A stretch of DNA of 18,284 bases from JAWXCB01 sp034440455 (GTDB taxonomy: Bacteria > Bacteroidota > Bacteroidia > Chitinophagales > CAIOSU01): NCBI GenBank assembly GCA_034440455.1, contig JAWXCB010000132.1, positions 1 through 18,284 of the forward strand, in the 5' to 3' direction. The notes beneath the pieces were generated by a model that was given only the letters and a program-made list of their open reading frames with translations, did no database searches and was not told the origin of the DNA. Position numbers and translations under genes: made by a program. This document shows positions 8,637-16,189 of this stretch, piece by piece. Each line of letters begins with the position of its first letter. Position 1 is the first letter of the stretch.

Positions 8637-9566
8637 ATGAATATTCGCGTAGAAGGCTTATCAAAAACTTACGGACCGCAACGGGCGGTTGACAACATCA
8701 GCTTTGAAGTGAAGCCGGGTGAGATTCTTGGTTTCCTCGGACCCAACGGTGCGGGAAAAACCACCACCATGAAAATCATCTCCTGCTTCATGGCGCCCAC
8801 CACCGGCAATGCTTATATCGGCAACCTCAATGTGATGGAACATGCCGAGCAGGTGAAAAAGAAAATCGGCTACCTGCCGGAAAGCAACCCGCTCTATACC
8901 GATATGCACGTGATTGAATATCTTGAATTCATGGCGGGTGTGCAGGGCGTGGCAAAAGAAAAAATGCGCGACCGTGTGATTGAAATGGTGCGCAAGTGTG
9001 GACTGGATGCGGAGAAGCACAAAAAAATCATAGAGTTGTCAAAAGGTTACAAGCAGCGCGTGGGCTTGGCACAGGCGATGATTCATGACCCGGAAGTGCT
9101 CATTCTCGATGAGCCGACAACAGGACTTGACCCCAACCAAATCGTTGAAATCCGCAAGCTCATTAAAGATTTAGGACGAGAAAAAACAGTGATTCTCAGC
9201 ACGCACATTTTGCCGGAAGTAGAAGCAACATGTGATAGAATTTTAATTATCAGCAAAGGAAAAATCGTAGCAGATGGAACGCCCAACACGCTACGCAAAC
9301 AGGCGCAAGGACAGGAAGTGCTGAAGGTAACGATTGAGAATGGAGATGCAAACAGCATCATCAAAGGAGTGCAGGCATTAGATTCAGTAGCGATGGTGGA
9401 TGCGATAGCAAACAGACAATCTTCATTCACCATTCAAAGCAAGCCGAATGCAAGTTCGCGCAGAGCGGTGTTTGAACTGTGCGTGAAAAACCAATGGATG
9501 TTGACAGAGATGACTCCGCTGGAAACGAAGCTCGAAGATATTTTCAGAGAACTTACGATGAACTAA
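8637..9566 (+). CDS. gldA: Gliding-associated ABC transporter ATP-binding protein GldA
   Basis: This 309-residue ABC ATPase couples ATP hydrolysis to an integral-membrane partner, most likely GldF encoded next. It carries Walker A GPNGAGKTT (35-43), an ABC signature variant LSKGYKQ (134-140), Walker B LILDEP (155-160) followed by the D-loop TTGLD, and the switch histidine in STH (H190). About 90 residues after the nucleotide-binding domain form the C-terminal extension typical of Gld/ABC-2-type exporters. In flavobacteria GldA with GldF and GldG is required for gliding, although the same set also occurs in non-gliding relatives. The start ATG lies 20 bases after a good promoter. Neighbour context (gldF, gldG, DUF4340) strongly supports the name over a generic ABC-2 ATPase. 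Confidence 0.88.
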   Translation: MNIRVEGLSKTYGPQRAVDNISFEVKPGEILGFLGPNGAGKTTTMKIISCFMAPTTGNAYIGNLNVMEHAEQVKKKIGYLPESNPLYTDMHVIEYLEFMAGVQGVAKEKMRDRVIEMVRKCGLDAEKHKKIIELSKGYKQRVGLAQAMIHDPEVLILDEPTTGLDPNQIVEIRKLIKDLGREKTVILSTHILPEVEATCDRILIISKGKIVADGTPNTLRKQAQGQEVLKVTIENGDANSIIKGVQALDSVAMVDAIANRQSSFTIQSKPNASSRRAVFELCVKNQWMLTEMTPLETKLEDIFRELTMN

Positions 9567-9568
9567 GT

Positions 9569-9721
9569 AATGACCAAGATTCAAATTCCAAATAACAACT
9601 GCTCCGCGACTATGATGTCTCCCTTGCGCGAAAGCATTTGTGCTCAGGCGAAGGGGGGTGCGCTGGCAATGAGCGCAGACAGGGGAATGATGATTCGTTT
9701 GAAAATTGAATTTTGGTTATT
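9569..9721. repeat. Imperfect inverted-repeat element between gldA and gldF
   Basis: The 179-base gap in the operon is bounded by imperfect inverted arms. AATGACCAAGATTCAAATTC at the left corresponds to the reverse complement of the right arm, AATAACCAAAATTCAATTTT. The interior also folds back partly (CTCCCTTGCGCG against GGCGAAGGGGGG). No clear target duplication or coding capacity is seen. It may be a small non-autonomous or REP-like element, or an attenuating hairpin inside the transcript. Confidence 0.45.
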
Positions 9722-9745
9722 CGTAAATAGATAGAAGTAAAGCAA

Positions 9746-10471
9746 ATGAAAGCAATTTGGATTATTGCGAAAAGAGAACTGGTTTCATTTTTTGATTCGC
9801 TCGTAGCGTATGTGCTGCTCGTGGTGTTCCTTGGCATGAGCGGCTTCTTCACCTGGATTTACGGCAGTGACGTGTTTCTGCGCGGGCAAGTTACTTTAGA
9901 ACCGTTCTTCGGTGTTGCTTACTGGACGCTGTTCTTCTTCATTCCCGCGCTCACCATGAAAATGCTTGCAGAAGAAAACAGAACCGGCACCATTGAATTA
10001 CTCCAGACAAAATCAGTGAGCGATTGGCAAATTGTTTTTGGAAAATCACTCGCGTGTTTGCTCTTGATATTAATTGCCTTGGTCTTCACCCTACCCTATT
10101 ATATCACGCTTACCCAGCTTGGCGATGTTGACCACGGAGCAATCTGGTGCGGCTACCTTGGATTGATATTAATGAGCAGCGTTTATATCAGCATCGGCAT
10201 GTTTGCCAGCAGCATCACCAATAATCAAATCGTAGCGTTTCTTGTTGCATTGCTGGTTGGCGTTTTCTTCCTCATCATCTTCGATGTGCTCTCTTCCGGC
10301 TCTCCGGGAATTGTTTCTGACGTGTTGCATTACTTCAGCATGACCACGCACTTCGATTCGATTTCACGCGGGGTGATTGACTCAAAAGATATTTTGTATT
10401 TCCTCATCCTGTCATTTGTCGGATTGGTGTTAGCGGAAAATGTATTGGCAAAAAGAAACATTGTAGGCTGA
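9746..10471 (+). CDS. gldF: Gliding-associated ABC transporter permease GldF
   Basis: This 241-residue integral membrane protein is of the ABC-2 permease type. About six hydrophobic segments are visible: around residues 17-38, 57-75, 104-126, 133-157, 163-187 and 217-236. The typical ABC-2 cytoplasmic signature MLAEENRTGTIELLQTKSVSDWQIVFGKSLA lies between the second and third segments. It should form the membrane channel for GldA, and it is followed two bases later by gldG. The substrate of the complex is not known. The start MKAIWIIAKREL is usual for the family. It is separated from gldA by an unusual 179-base palindromic gap but shares its strand, so it is probably still in the operon. Confidence 0.87.
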   Translation: MKAIWIIAKRELVSFFDSLVAYVLLVVFLGMSGFFTWIYGSDVFLRGQVTLEPFFGVAYWTLFFFIPALTMKMLAEENRTGTIELLQTKSVSDWQIVFGKSLACLLLILIALVFTLPYYITLTQLGDVDHGAIWCGYLGLILMSSVYISIGMFASSITNNQIVAFLVALLVGVFFLIIFDVLSSGSPGIVSDVLHYFSMTTHFDSISRGVIDSKDILYFLILSFVGLVLAENVLAKRNIVG

Positions 10472-10473
10472 TT

Positions 10474-11994
10474 ATGAAACGGAGCGCTGTACAAACAAGA
10501 TTGTTGTTAGTGATTGGCATCGCCATCATAGTGGGGTTTCTCTCCACGCGCTTTTCCTTCCGTCTTGATTTCACGGGCGACAAACGCTATACGCTGAGTG
10601 ACGCGACTCTCAACATCTTAGAAAATCTCAACGAGCCTGTCACAGTCACTGCATATTTCAGCGAGAAACTGCCACCTAATGTTGCAGAAACGAAAAGCGA
10701 CTTTAAAGATTTGCTGGTGGAATATGCAAACCGCTCAAAGGGTAATGTGGTATATGAATTTATAGACCCCGCAGCAAAACCCGAAACTGAACAGGAAGTT
10801 TTGCAGAAAGGCATTCAGCCCGTGATGATTAATGTGCGTGAGAAAGATGAAGTAAAACAACAGAAAGCGTTTCTCGGTGCACTATTGAAAATGGGCGACC
10901 AGAGCGATGTGCTACCGTTTGTGCAACCCGGAGCAGCAATGGAATATGCGCTTTCATCGAGCATTAAAAAGTTATCGGTGAAAGACAAGCCGAAAATTGC
11001 TTTCCTTGACGGGCAGGGCGAACCCTCCTTAACTGCAATGCAGCAAGTGCGCAGCGTATTGTCGGTATTGTATGATGTTTCAAATTATACCATCAACGAC
11101 ACTGCTCCTATTCCAAATACTTACAAAACACTCGCAGTTGTTGCTCCGAAAGATTCATTCACTGCAATGCAATTACAGCGTTTGGATGAGTTCATGGCGA
11201 ATGGCGGCAATGTGCTTGTCGCAATAAACCGCGTGAATGGCGATTTCAACACGAGCATGGGAAGTCCGGTAACAACAGGGTTGGAAACGTGGCTGAATCA
11301 AAAAGGAATTTCAGTAGAAGATAAATTTGTGATGGATGCACAGTGCGGCACAGTAACCGTGCAACAGCGTCAAGGATTTTTCACGATCCAAACTCCGGTG
11401 CAATTCCCTTATCTGCCTTTAGTTTCAGACTTCGCAGATCACCCGATTTCAAAAGGATTAGAAAGAGTGCTGCTTCCCTTTGCAAGTCCGATTACTTACT
11501 CATTTCCTGACACATCAATCAAAACAATTGTGCTTGCGAAAACTTCGCAACGCTCCAACACTTCTGCTTCCAGTACCTATTTTGATGTGATGAAACAATA
11601 CACAGAGAATGATTTCACGCTTTCATCTTTACCGGTAGCGATAGCAGTGGAAGGAAAACTAAGCGGAAGCAGAGTTGGGAAAATGGTCGTGTTTGGCGAT
11701 GGCGATTTCGCAGTGAATGGCGAAGGGCAAGGCGCGCAACAGTTGCAGCCCGACAACGTGAGCTTCATGGTGAACGCGATTGACTGGCTTTCTGATGACA
11801 CAGGCTTAAATGAACTGCGCACTAAAGGTGTTTCTTCGCGCCCAATCAAAGAGCAGTTGGAAGACAGCAAGAAAACCATGATTAAGTATTCCAACTTTCT
11901 GATACCAATTCTGCTCGTGATTGGCTATGGCGTATTGCGGATGCAGATGCGCAGAAGGAAAAGAATGAAATGGATGGAGGAGCGCTATGTCTAA
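10474..11994 (+). CDS. gldG: Gliding-associated GldG, ABC-type auxiliary transport protein
   Basis: A 506-residue protein with an N-terminal membrane helix (about residues 9-26) and a second helix near the C-terminus (about 474-490, NFLIPILLVIGYGVL), followed by a basic tail RMQMRRRKRMKW. Both ends are probably cytoplasmic with a large periplasmic domain between. The start RFSFRLDFTGDKRYTLSDAT and the internal LPPNVAETKSDFKDLLVEYA are characteristic of the GldG/ABC_transp_aux family. A later segment (KPKIAFLDGQGEPSLTAMQQ, then VLVAINRVNGD) matches the second half of the family. It works with GldA/GldF. It starts 2 bases after gldF and overlaps the next gene by 8 bases, indicating translational coupling. 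Confidence 0.87.
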   Translation: MKRSAVQTRLLLVIGIAIIVGFLSTRFSFRLDFTGDKRYTLSDATLNILENLNEPVTVTAYFSEKLPPNVAETKSDFKDLLVEYANRSKGNVVYEFIDPAAKPETEQEVLQKGIQPVMINVREKDEVKQQKAFLGALLKMGDQSDVLPFVQPGAAMEYALSSSIKKLSVKDKPKIAFLDGQGEPSLTAMQQVRSVLSVLYDVSNYTINDTAPIPNTYKTLAVVAPKDSFTAMQLQRLDEFMANGGNVLVAINRVNGDFNTSMGSPVTTGLETWLNQKGISVEDKFVMDAQCGTVTVQQRQGFFTIQTPVQFPYLPLVSDFADHPISKGLERVLLPFASPITYSFPDTSIKTIVLAKTSQRSNTSASSTYFDVMKQYTENDFTLSSLPVAIAVEGKLSGSRVGKMVVFGDGDFAVNGEGQGAQQLQPDNVSFMVNAIDWLSDDTGLNELRTKGVSSRPIKEQLEDSKKTMIKYSNFLIPILLVIGYGVLRMQMRRRKRMKWMEERYV

Positions 11995-12937
11995 GTTTTC
12001 CAACAAATCATTGTTGCTGCTTTTGGTTGCGCTGGGTGCTATCCTTGGCGCAATTAAATATTTCGATTCGCAAAAAGGCGAGCGCAATTTCAGAAATGAA
12101 TTGGTGGAGATTGACTCCGCGAAAGTTTCCACGATTTTGATTTATCCCAAATCGAAAAAAGGCGAAGAAGTAAAACTCTTTAAAGAAGGCAGCGGGTGGA
12201 AAGTAAAAATCACCGACAGCAAATCACAGCAAGTGGACAGCGCAAGAATCACCGGATTATTTGAAGCGATTGCCGGATTAAAACCCACACGCCTTGCAGC
12301 GCGCGGCTCTGATAAGTGGAAAGAATTTGAAGTGGATACTTCAGGCTCGCGCTTAGTAGTGAAAGAAGGCGACAAAACAACGCTTGACATCCTCATCGGC
12401 AAATTCAATTTCTCAGGCGGCAGAGAAGTAGAAACGCTTGTGCGCTTGTCGGGTGAAGATGAAACCTACGCGGTCAATGGATTTTTAGACGGCACGTTCA
12501 ATACAGGGATTGATTCCTATCGCAACAAAACAATCGTGAAGGGCAACAAAGATAATTTCACAAAACTCACGTTTGCCCTTTCGGATACAATGCGCTACTC
12601 TTTGGAAAAGCGCGACTCCGTTTGGTTTGTTGACGGAGCGACATCTGCAAACACAACAGAATTAGAAAACTATCTGAGCACAATTTCTGCTTTAAATGCC
12701 ACTTCCTTTATTGATGATGTGGACGCTTCGGGGTTAAGCACACCTTCGCACACGCTTCAAATTGACGATACACAGGGAAACAAAATCAACGTGGAAGGCT
12801 TCATTCAGAACAACAGAAAAATTATCCGCTCCTCACAAAATGCCGACAACCTGCTGAATGGCGAGGGTGTGTGGGAGAAAGTATTTGCGGATAAGTTCAC
12901 CTTCCTTCCAGCAGATACGCTGACGTTTACGAAGTAA
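11987..12937 (+). CDS. DUF4340 domain-containing protein of the gld operon
   Basis: A 316-residue protein with one N-terminal membrane helix (about residues 8-24) and a periplasmic region of beta-rich repeats. It shows the DUF4340 pattern: FKEGSGWKV, a segment ending LKPTRLAARG, DTSGSRLVVKEGDKTTLDILIGK, and TYAVNGFLDGTF. DUF4340 proteins are commonly encoded after ABC-transporter and ABC_transp_aux genes, so a role with GldA/F/G is inferred by context. The biochemical role is unknown. It overlaps the end of gldG by 8 bases (ATG at 11987). It is the last gene of the operon; the stop is followed by an ATCACT/AGTGAT hairpin lacking a clear U tract. Confidence 0.8.
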   Translation: MSKFSNKSLLLLLVALGAILGAIKYFDSQKGERNFRNELVEIDSAKVSTILIYPKSKKGEEVKLFKEGSGWKVKITDSKSQQVDSARITGLFEAIAGLKPTRLAARGSDKWKEFEVDTSGSRLVVKEGDKTTLDILIGKFNFSGGREVETLVRLSGEDETYAVNGFLDGTFNTGIDSYRNKTIVKGNKDNFTKLTFALSDTMRYSLEKRDSVWFVDGATSANTTELENYLSTISALNATSFIDDVDASGLSTPSHTLQIDDTQGNKINVEGFIQNNRKIIRSSQNADNLLNGEGVWEKVFADKFTFLPADTLTFTK

Positions 12938-12953
12938 TCTTTTCCTGCCAAAA

Positions 12954-13010
12954 ATCACTTTCCAGAGTGATGAAAGTCACCGTTTTTCGAGCGGCTTCTC
13001 CCCTACTTTG
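12954..13010 (+). promoter_or_regulatory. CRP/FNR-like palindrome with overlapping hairpins upstream of the DUF2892 gene
   Basis: GTGA (12967-12970), six bases, then TCAC (12977-12980) form the core of a CRP/FNR-family site. About 26 bases later TACTTTG (13004-13010) resembles a -7 box missing one base. That would put the palindrome centre near -42, the class II activator position. The same bases also pair upstream: ATCACT (12954-12959) with AGTGAT (12966-12971), and ACTTTC with GAAAGT. These could form a terminator-like hairpin after the gld operon. Both readings are inference. Confidence 0.4.
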
Positions 13011-13032
13011 CCTTATCAAAAAAGAAAGCGGT

Positions 13033-13245
13033 ATGAAAAACTTACTTCAATACAATCTGAGTTTTGTTGACATTTCAATCCGTTATGCGATTATCATCGC
13101 GCTTGGAATTCTATTTGGGGTAACCCAGTTTTATCCATTAATCGTTTTGGCTGTGCTTGTTTTTATTTCCGCAGTAACCGGAATGTGTCCCATTTATAGT
13201 TTGCTGGGCATTAATCACGCAAGCGAAACGGGAAATCCAAAGTGA
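13033..13245 (+). CDS. DUF2892 (YgaP-type) inner membrane protein
   Basis: A 70-residue protein with two membrane helices (about residues 15-33 and 35-53) ending in the family signature TGMCPIYSLLGIN. DUF2892 occurs alone or fused to rhodanese domains; the Cys in GMCP is conserved in the family. It has been linked to sulfur-related membrane functions only loosely, so no reaction is claimed. The ATG at 13033 gives the usual N-terminus MKNLLQYNLSFVD. An upstream in-frame ATG at 12967 would add an atypical Cys/Arg-containing stretch and overlap the CRP/FNR-like palindrome, so it is rejected. The gene stands alone between the gld operon and the nucleotidyltransferase cassette. Confidence 0.82.
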   Translation: MKNLLQYNLSFVDISIRYAIIIALGILFGVTQFYPLIVLAVLVFISAVTGMCPIYSLLGINHASETGNPK

Positions 13246-13302
13246 GGCTTCTTTAGAGAGCAAGTTTTAAGTAACAACTCCAAATTCCCTATTATTGCAG
13301 GG

Positions 13303-13518
13303 ATGGATTTAAAGCCACGCCCCAATCATTTCCAATACCTGCAAGCCCTTGCACGGATGACTCCTGAAGAGCGGTTGCTGAAGGCGTGTGAGCTATCTGC
13401 TTTGGGGACGGAATTATTTCTTACCGGCTTACGAAACAGATTCCCGGAAAAAAGCGAGCAGGAAATCAGGAAAATTTATCTTGACAGAATTACCAAATGC
13501 TACGACCGGAATTATTAA
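13303..13518 (+). CDS. Small protein upstream of nucleotidyltransferase, putative partner/antitoxin
   Basis: This 71-residue soluble protein is mostly helical, with a central RMTPEERLLKACELSALG and a C-terminus KIYLDRITKCYDRNY. Similar small proteins with a TPEERL...A.EL..L pattern are commonly encoded directly before AbiEii-like nucleotidyltransferases, so a partner or antitoxin role is inferred. No DNA-binding motif is evident. It overlaps the next gene by 22 bases, which points to coupled translation. The ATG at 13303 lies just after a possible but weak -7 box (TATTATTG), too close to be judged. Function is not established. Confidence 0.7.
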   Translation: MDLKPRPNHFQYLQALARMTPEERLLKACELSALGTELFLTGLRNRFPEKSEQEIRKIYLDRITKCYDRNY

Positions 13519-14066
13519 TTCAGATAGTTTCATTTCTCAGGAAGCAGCAAATTGAATACATGATTACCGGCTCAGTTGTTTCCAGTTTGCAGGGTGAGCC
13601 GCGCTTAACGCATGATATAGACATCGTTGTTCAAATTGATGCAACAGCCATTCCTGCTTTAGCAAAATCATTTCCTTCACCGCGTTATTATTTTTCGGAA
13701 GCATCCATTTTGGATGCATTGAAAAATAAAACCATGTTCAATCTGATTGATTCCTTAGAAAGCGACAAGATTAACTTTTGGCTGCTCACTGAGGACGAGT
13801 TTGACCAAACGCGCTTTTCAAGGAAAATTGCGAACAGCGTTTTCGGAATTGAACTGAACGTATCAACACCGGAAGATACTATTCTTGCAAAACTGCGCTT
13901 GTCTAAAATGGCAGGAGGCAGCGAGCAACAATTTACGGACGCGCTTAGAGTGTATGAATTGCAATTCGGTAAACTTGATTTGAACTACTTAGAAAGTTGG
14001 ATTCAAAAATTAGAACTTGATGAATTTTGGAAAAGATTGAAAAAAGAAGCGCAACCAATACTTTGA
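13497..14066 (+). CDS. AbiEii-like nucleotidyltransferase (MNT fold), putative toxin
   Basis: A 189-residue member of the nucleotidyltransferase superfamily. The signature is G25-S26 followed by LQGEPRLTHDIDIVV, with metal-binding acids D40 and D42. The region where the third carboxylate usually sits (K-V/I-D-F) reads KINFW, with Asn93 instead of Asp. AbiEii-type enzymes act in type IV toxin-antitoxin or phage-exclusion modules by transferring nucleotides, but many relatives are uncharacterised. The remainder (DTILAKLRLSKMAGGSEQQFTDALRVYE) matches the C-terminal helical part of the family, including the K/R-rich helix and the Asp in DALR. The start at 13497 overlaps the small gene upstream and gives a normal N-terminus. 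The gene at 14073 follows after 6 bases. Confidence 0.75.
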   Translation: MLRPELLIQIVSFLRKQQIEYMITGSVVSSLQGEPRLTHDIDIVVQIDATAIPALAKSFPSPRYYFSEASILDALKNKTMFNLIDSLESDKINFWLLTEDEFDQTRFSRKIANSVFGIELNVSTPEDTILAKLRLSKMAGGSEQQFTDALRVYELQFGKLDLNYLESWIQKLELDEFWKRLKKEAQPIL

Positions 14067-14072
14067 ACATTC

Positions 14073-14843
14073 ATGAAGCAGACAGAAAATAATCTTTCCT
14101 CTCACCTCATCGAAAAATACCGCGAGTCTATTGCGTTGCGCTATAGTTATGCGCACCTGTCCTCGCAATTCGTGCTTTCTTCCCAATTGACGGAAGATGT
14201 TGTAGAAATGCTACGCAATTATTTTTTGGAAAGCCTCTACCCTAACGCGGAAGAAAGACGAAAAGTGGACGATGCGTTTGAAAGTCTCCGCTCGTTTGTC
14301 GCGCATCCGGCTAAAACATGGGCGCTCCTGGGAAACATGGCTGGCGCAATCTTCCGGTTTGGAACACAATTTCCGCAAGCCTTGAAAGCGGGAATCGTTT
14401 CGCTGGAATCCTACCTTGATGCGAAGCGGTTTGAAAATGATTTGCTCGAAGCCGCCACACATCTGCAATTCACCATGCCGCTCACCAAGGAGCAATTTGA
14501 AAAGTGCATTGCTGAAATTCCACGCAAAGAAATTGAAGCATTCACGAATCATATTCTCTCCCTGTTTAAATCTATGGCGAACTCAAAGCTGCTGAAAAAA
14601 ACGATTGCCATTATGGAAGATGTGCTTGTGAAAATGAAAAAAAATCCGCAGCTCTATACGGAAGAAGATGCGCTGGGAATTGAATTCGGCATCAAACTGC
14701 TGAAAAACGGATACGCGCTTTTCAAAGATTTTCCCGAAAGTCTAAAAACAGAAATCATCACCGCGATTCGGGAAAATGAGAAATGGTATTTGGATAAAGT
14801 TTACAAGTCAACAGTCATCAGTCGTCAGTCGTCAGACATCTGA
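14073..14843 (+). CDS. Hypothetical helical protein, 256 residues
   Basis: I do not recognise the family. The protein is soluble and rich in predicted helix, with no signal peptide and no convincing membrane segment. Charged, regularly spaced segments such as TEDVVEMLRNYFLESLYPNAEERRKVDDAFESLRSF and KKTIAIMEDVLVKMKKNP suggest a helical-bundle fold. The C-terminus (TVISRQSSDI) is encoded by a CAGTCGT tandem repeat and overlaps the end of the convergent lipoprotein gene by 19 bases, so the last residues may be recent additions. The gene lies 6 bases after the nucleotidyltransferase and is probably in the same transcript. No function is assigned. Confidence 0.65.
   Translation: MKQTENNLSSHLIEKYRESIALRYSYAHLSSQFVLSSQLTEDVVEMLRNYFLESLYPNAEERRKVDDAFESLRSFVAHPAKTWALLGNMAGAIFRFGTQFPQALKAGIVSLESYLDAKRFENDLLEAATHLQFTMPLTKEQFEKCIAEIPRKEIEAFTNHILSLFKSMANSKLLKKTIAIMEDVLVKMKKNPQLYTEEDALGIEFGIKLLKNGYALFKDFPESLKTEIITAIRENEKWYLDKVYKSTVISRQSSDI
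14812..14835. repeat. CAGTCRT heptamer tandem repeat at convergent gene ends
   Basis: CAGTCAT, CAGTCGT, CAGTCGT and a partial CAG follow one another. They lie at the converging 3' ends of two genes and encode the C-terminal residues of both. It is a slippage-prone short tandem repeat. Confidence 0.6.
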
Positions 14844-16189
14844 TTAAGGACATCAAAAAAACCCGGCTCGCCTTGAAGCGTTTGGAGCGTGGCGTTCTTC
14901 CGAATTTTCTCCACATCATCAAACCCTAAGTCCGCAGCTTTCTTGAAAGAAGCGATTGCAGCGGATTTATCACCCGCCTTGGTATGATAACAAGCCATCA
15001 GGTAATGATAATCGGGATTAGCAGCGTCTGCTTTTCCGTAAATGTCGAGATACTTTTTTGTAAGACTCAAATCCGATACAAGCGCTTTTTCTGAATAAAG
15101 AAATCCCATCAGGCTGATAAATTGTAGCAACCGCCTGTCAGACATTTTTTGCAAGGAAGATTTTTTCGAGGATTCTTGTGAAAGCGTTTTAATCTTATTT
15201 GCAAGTAGCATAAAATCTTTTGCAGGAAATGCACGCGCAATTTCAGTTTGTTGCTCTGCCTCCATGCTTTCTATTTCCGCTTCTTTCTTTAAATCGGTAA
15301 TACACGCAGTATTTTTTTTCAGCGAGCGAAGTTCGGTTCTCCATGCAATGATATGCGCTGAATCCAATCCGCTGGTGATTCCCAGACGCAACTCATCATA
15401 CAGGCGAATCCAGTTTTTTTCTTTTTTAAAAACAGCAACGGAAGAATCAATTTTTGTGGCAAGTATATCTCCGGATGCAGCATCATTTTTTAGCACTAAA
15501 ATCGCTTTCTCCATCTCGCTTTCAGGTATCCATTCATGCTTCCCGTCAAACACAAGCAACTGATGCTTCATCTGCACGCGGTCAAGCTCATTGTAAAGAC
15601 GTTTCAACTCGAGAAAATTAAAATCCTCATTCCCGACTACGCCAACATAACTAAAGCCATAATTCTTTTCCGGCTTGCCGGGAAATCCGGCACCGCAACC
15701 GATTACGCCCGGAAGATTTTCACCGATAGCAGTAAGCACTGCTACGCGCGCACCTCCCGAAAAGCCGCAGGCAAAAGTGTTTGCGCGTTTGCTATTGAAA
15801 CGCTTCTGTACATCCTGCACAAACTTTTTTGCAATCGCTGCCGACTCCTCCCCCGACAACCCATTCTTTGAATTGTTGGAACCTGCTAAAATGATTCCGT
15901 GCCGTTCTGCAAGGGCTTTATATTTCTCTACAGGCTTCTTCCCCTTTGCACCGGGGTCAAAGAAAACGAGGAGCAACGAGTTGGAATCTCCGTTGGCTGG
16001 CATGTACAGGCTATAGCTCTGCGTAGTGTCGGATTGAATTTTGACCTGTGTGATTGTCCCGTTTTGAGGGATTACGATAGGCAAAGTTTTCAGTTCTGCT
16101 TGCGGAGCAGCTTGCTTTCCGCCATCCGCTCCGGAATTACAGGATGCTAAAGCAAGCAGCAGGGATGCAATTTTAAAAACAACTTTCAT
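14825..16189 (-). CDS. Lipoprotein with alpha/beta-hydrolase domain and TPR-like C-terminus
   Basis: This 454-residue protein starts with a lipoprotein signal peptide (MKVVFKIASLLLALASC, lipid Cys17), so it should be anchored in the cell envelope. Residues ~55-235 resemble a phospholipase/carboxylesterase or feruloyl-esterase-like alpha/beta hydrolase: SYSLYMPANG, LLLVFFDPGA, the nucleophile elbow GFSGGAR (Ser144), GNEDF with a candidate acid Asp189, and GKHEW (His218). The later region is helical, with at least one TPR-like unit near the end (YHYLMACYHTKAGDKSAAIASFKKAADLG). The substrate is unknown. Its ATG overlaps the toxin stop by 4 bases (ATGA), implying coupling to the toxin-antitoxin genes. 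It converges with the gene ending at 14843. The hydrolase call rests on the elbow and histidine spacing. Confidence 0.75.
   Translation of the reverse strand: MKVVFKIASLLLALASCNSGADGGKQAAPQAELKTLPIVIPQNGTITQVKIQSDTTQSYSLYMPANGDSNSLLLVFFDPGAKGKKPVEKYKALAERHGIILAGSNNSKNGLSGEESAAIAKKFVQDVQKRFNSKRANTFACGFSGGARVAVLTAIGENLPGVIGCGAGFPGKPEKNYGFSYVGVVGNEDFNFLELKRLYNELDRVQMKHQLLVFDGKHEWIPESEMEKAILVLKNDAASGDILATKIDSSVAVFKKEKNWIRLYDELRLGITSGLDSAHIIAWRTELRSLKKNTACITDLKKEAEIESMEAEQQTEIARAFPAKDFMLLANKIKTLSQESSKKSSLQKMSDRRLLQFISLMGFLYSEKALVSDLSLTKKYLDIYGKADAANPDYHYLMACYHTKAGDKSAAIASFKKAADLGFDDVEKIRKNATLQTLQGEPGFFDVLNQMSDD

Noticed and set aside
12967..13032. Upstream ATG extending the DUF2892 protein by 22 residues
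   Set aside because: The extension is atypical for the family and would place the CRP/FNR-like site and possible promoter inside the gene; the ATG at 13033 gives the usual N-terminus.
13290..13297. TATTATTG as a promoter for the small protein at 13303
   Set aside because: It lies only 5 bases before the start codon, has one mismatch and no TTG at the right distance.
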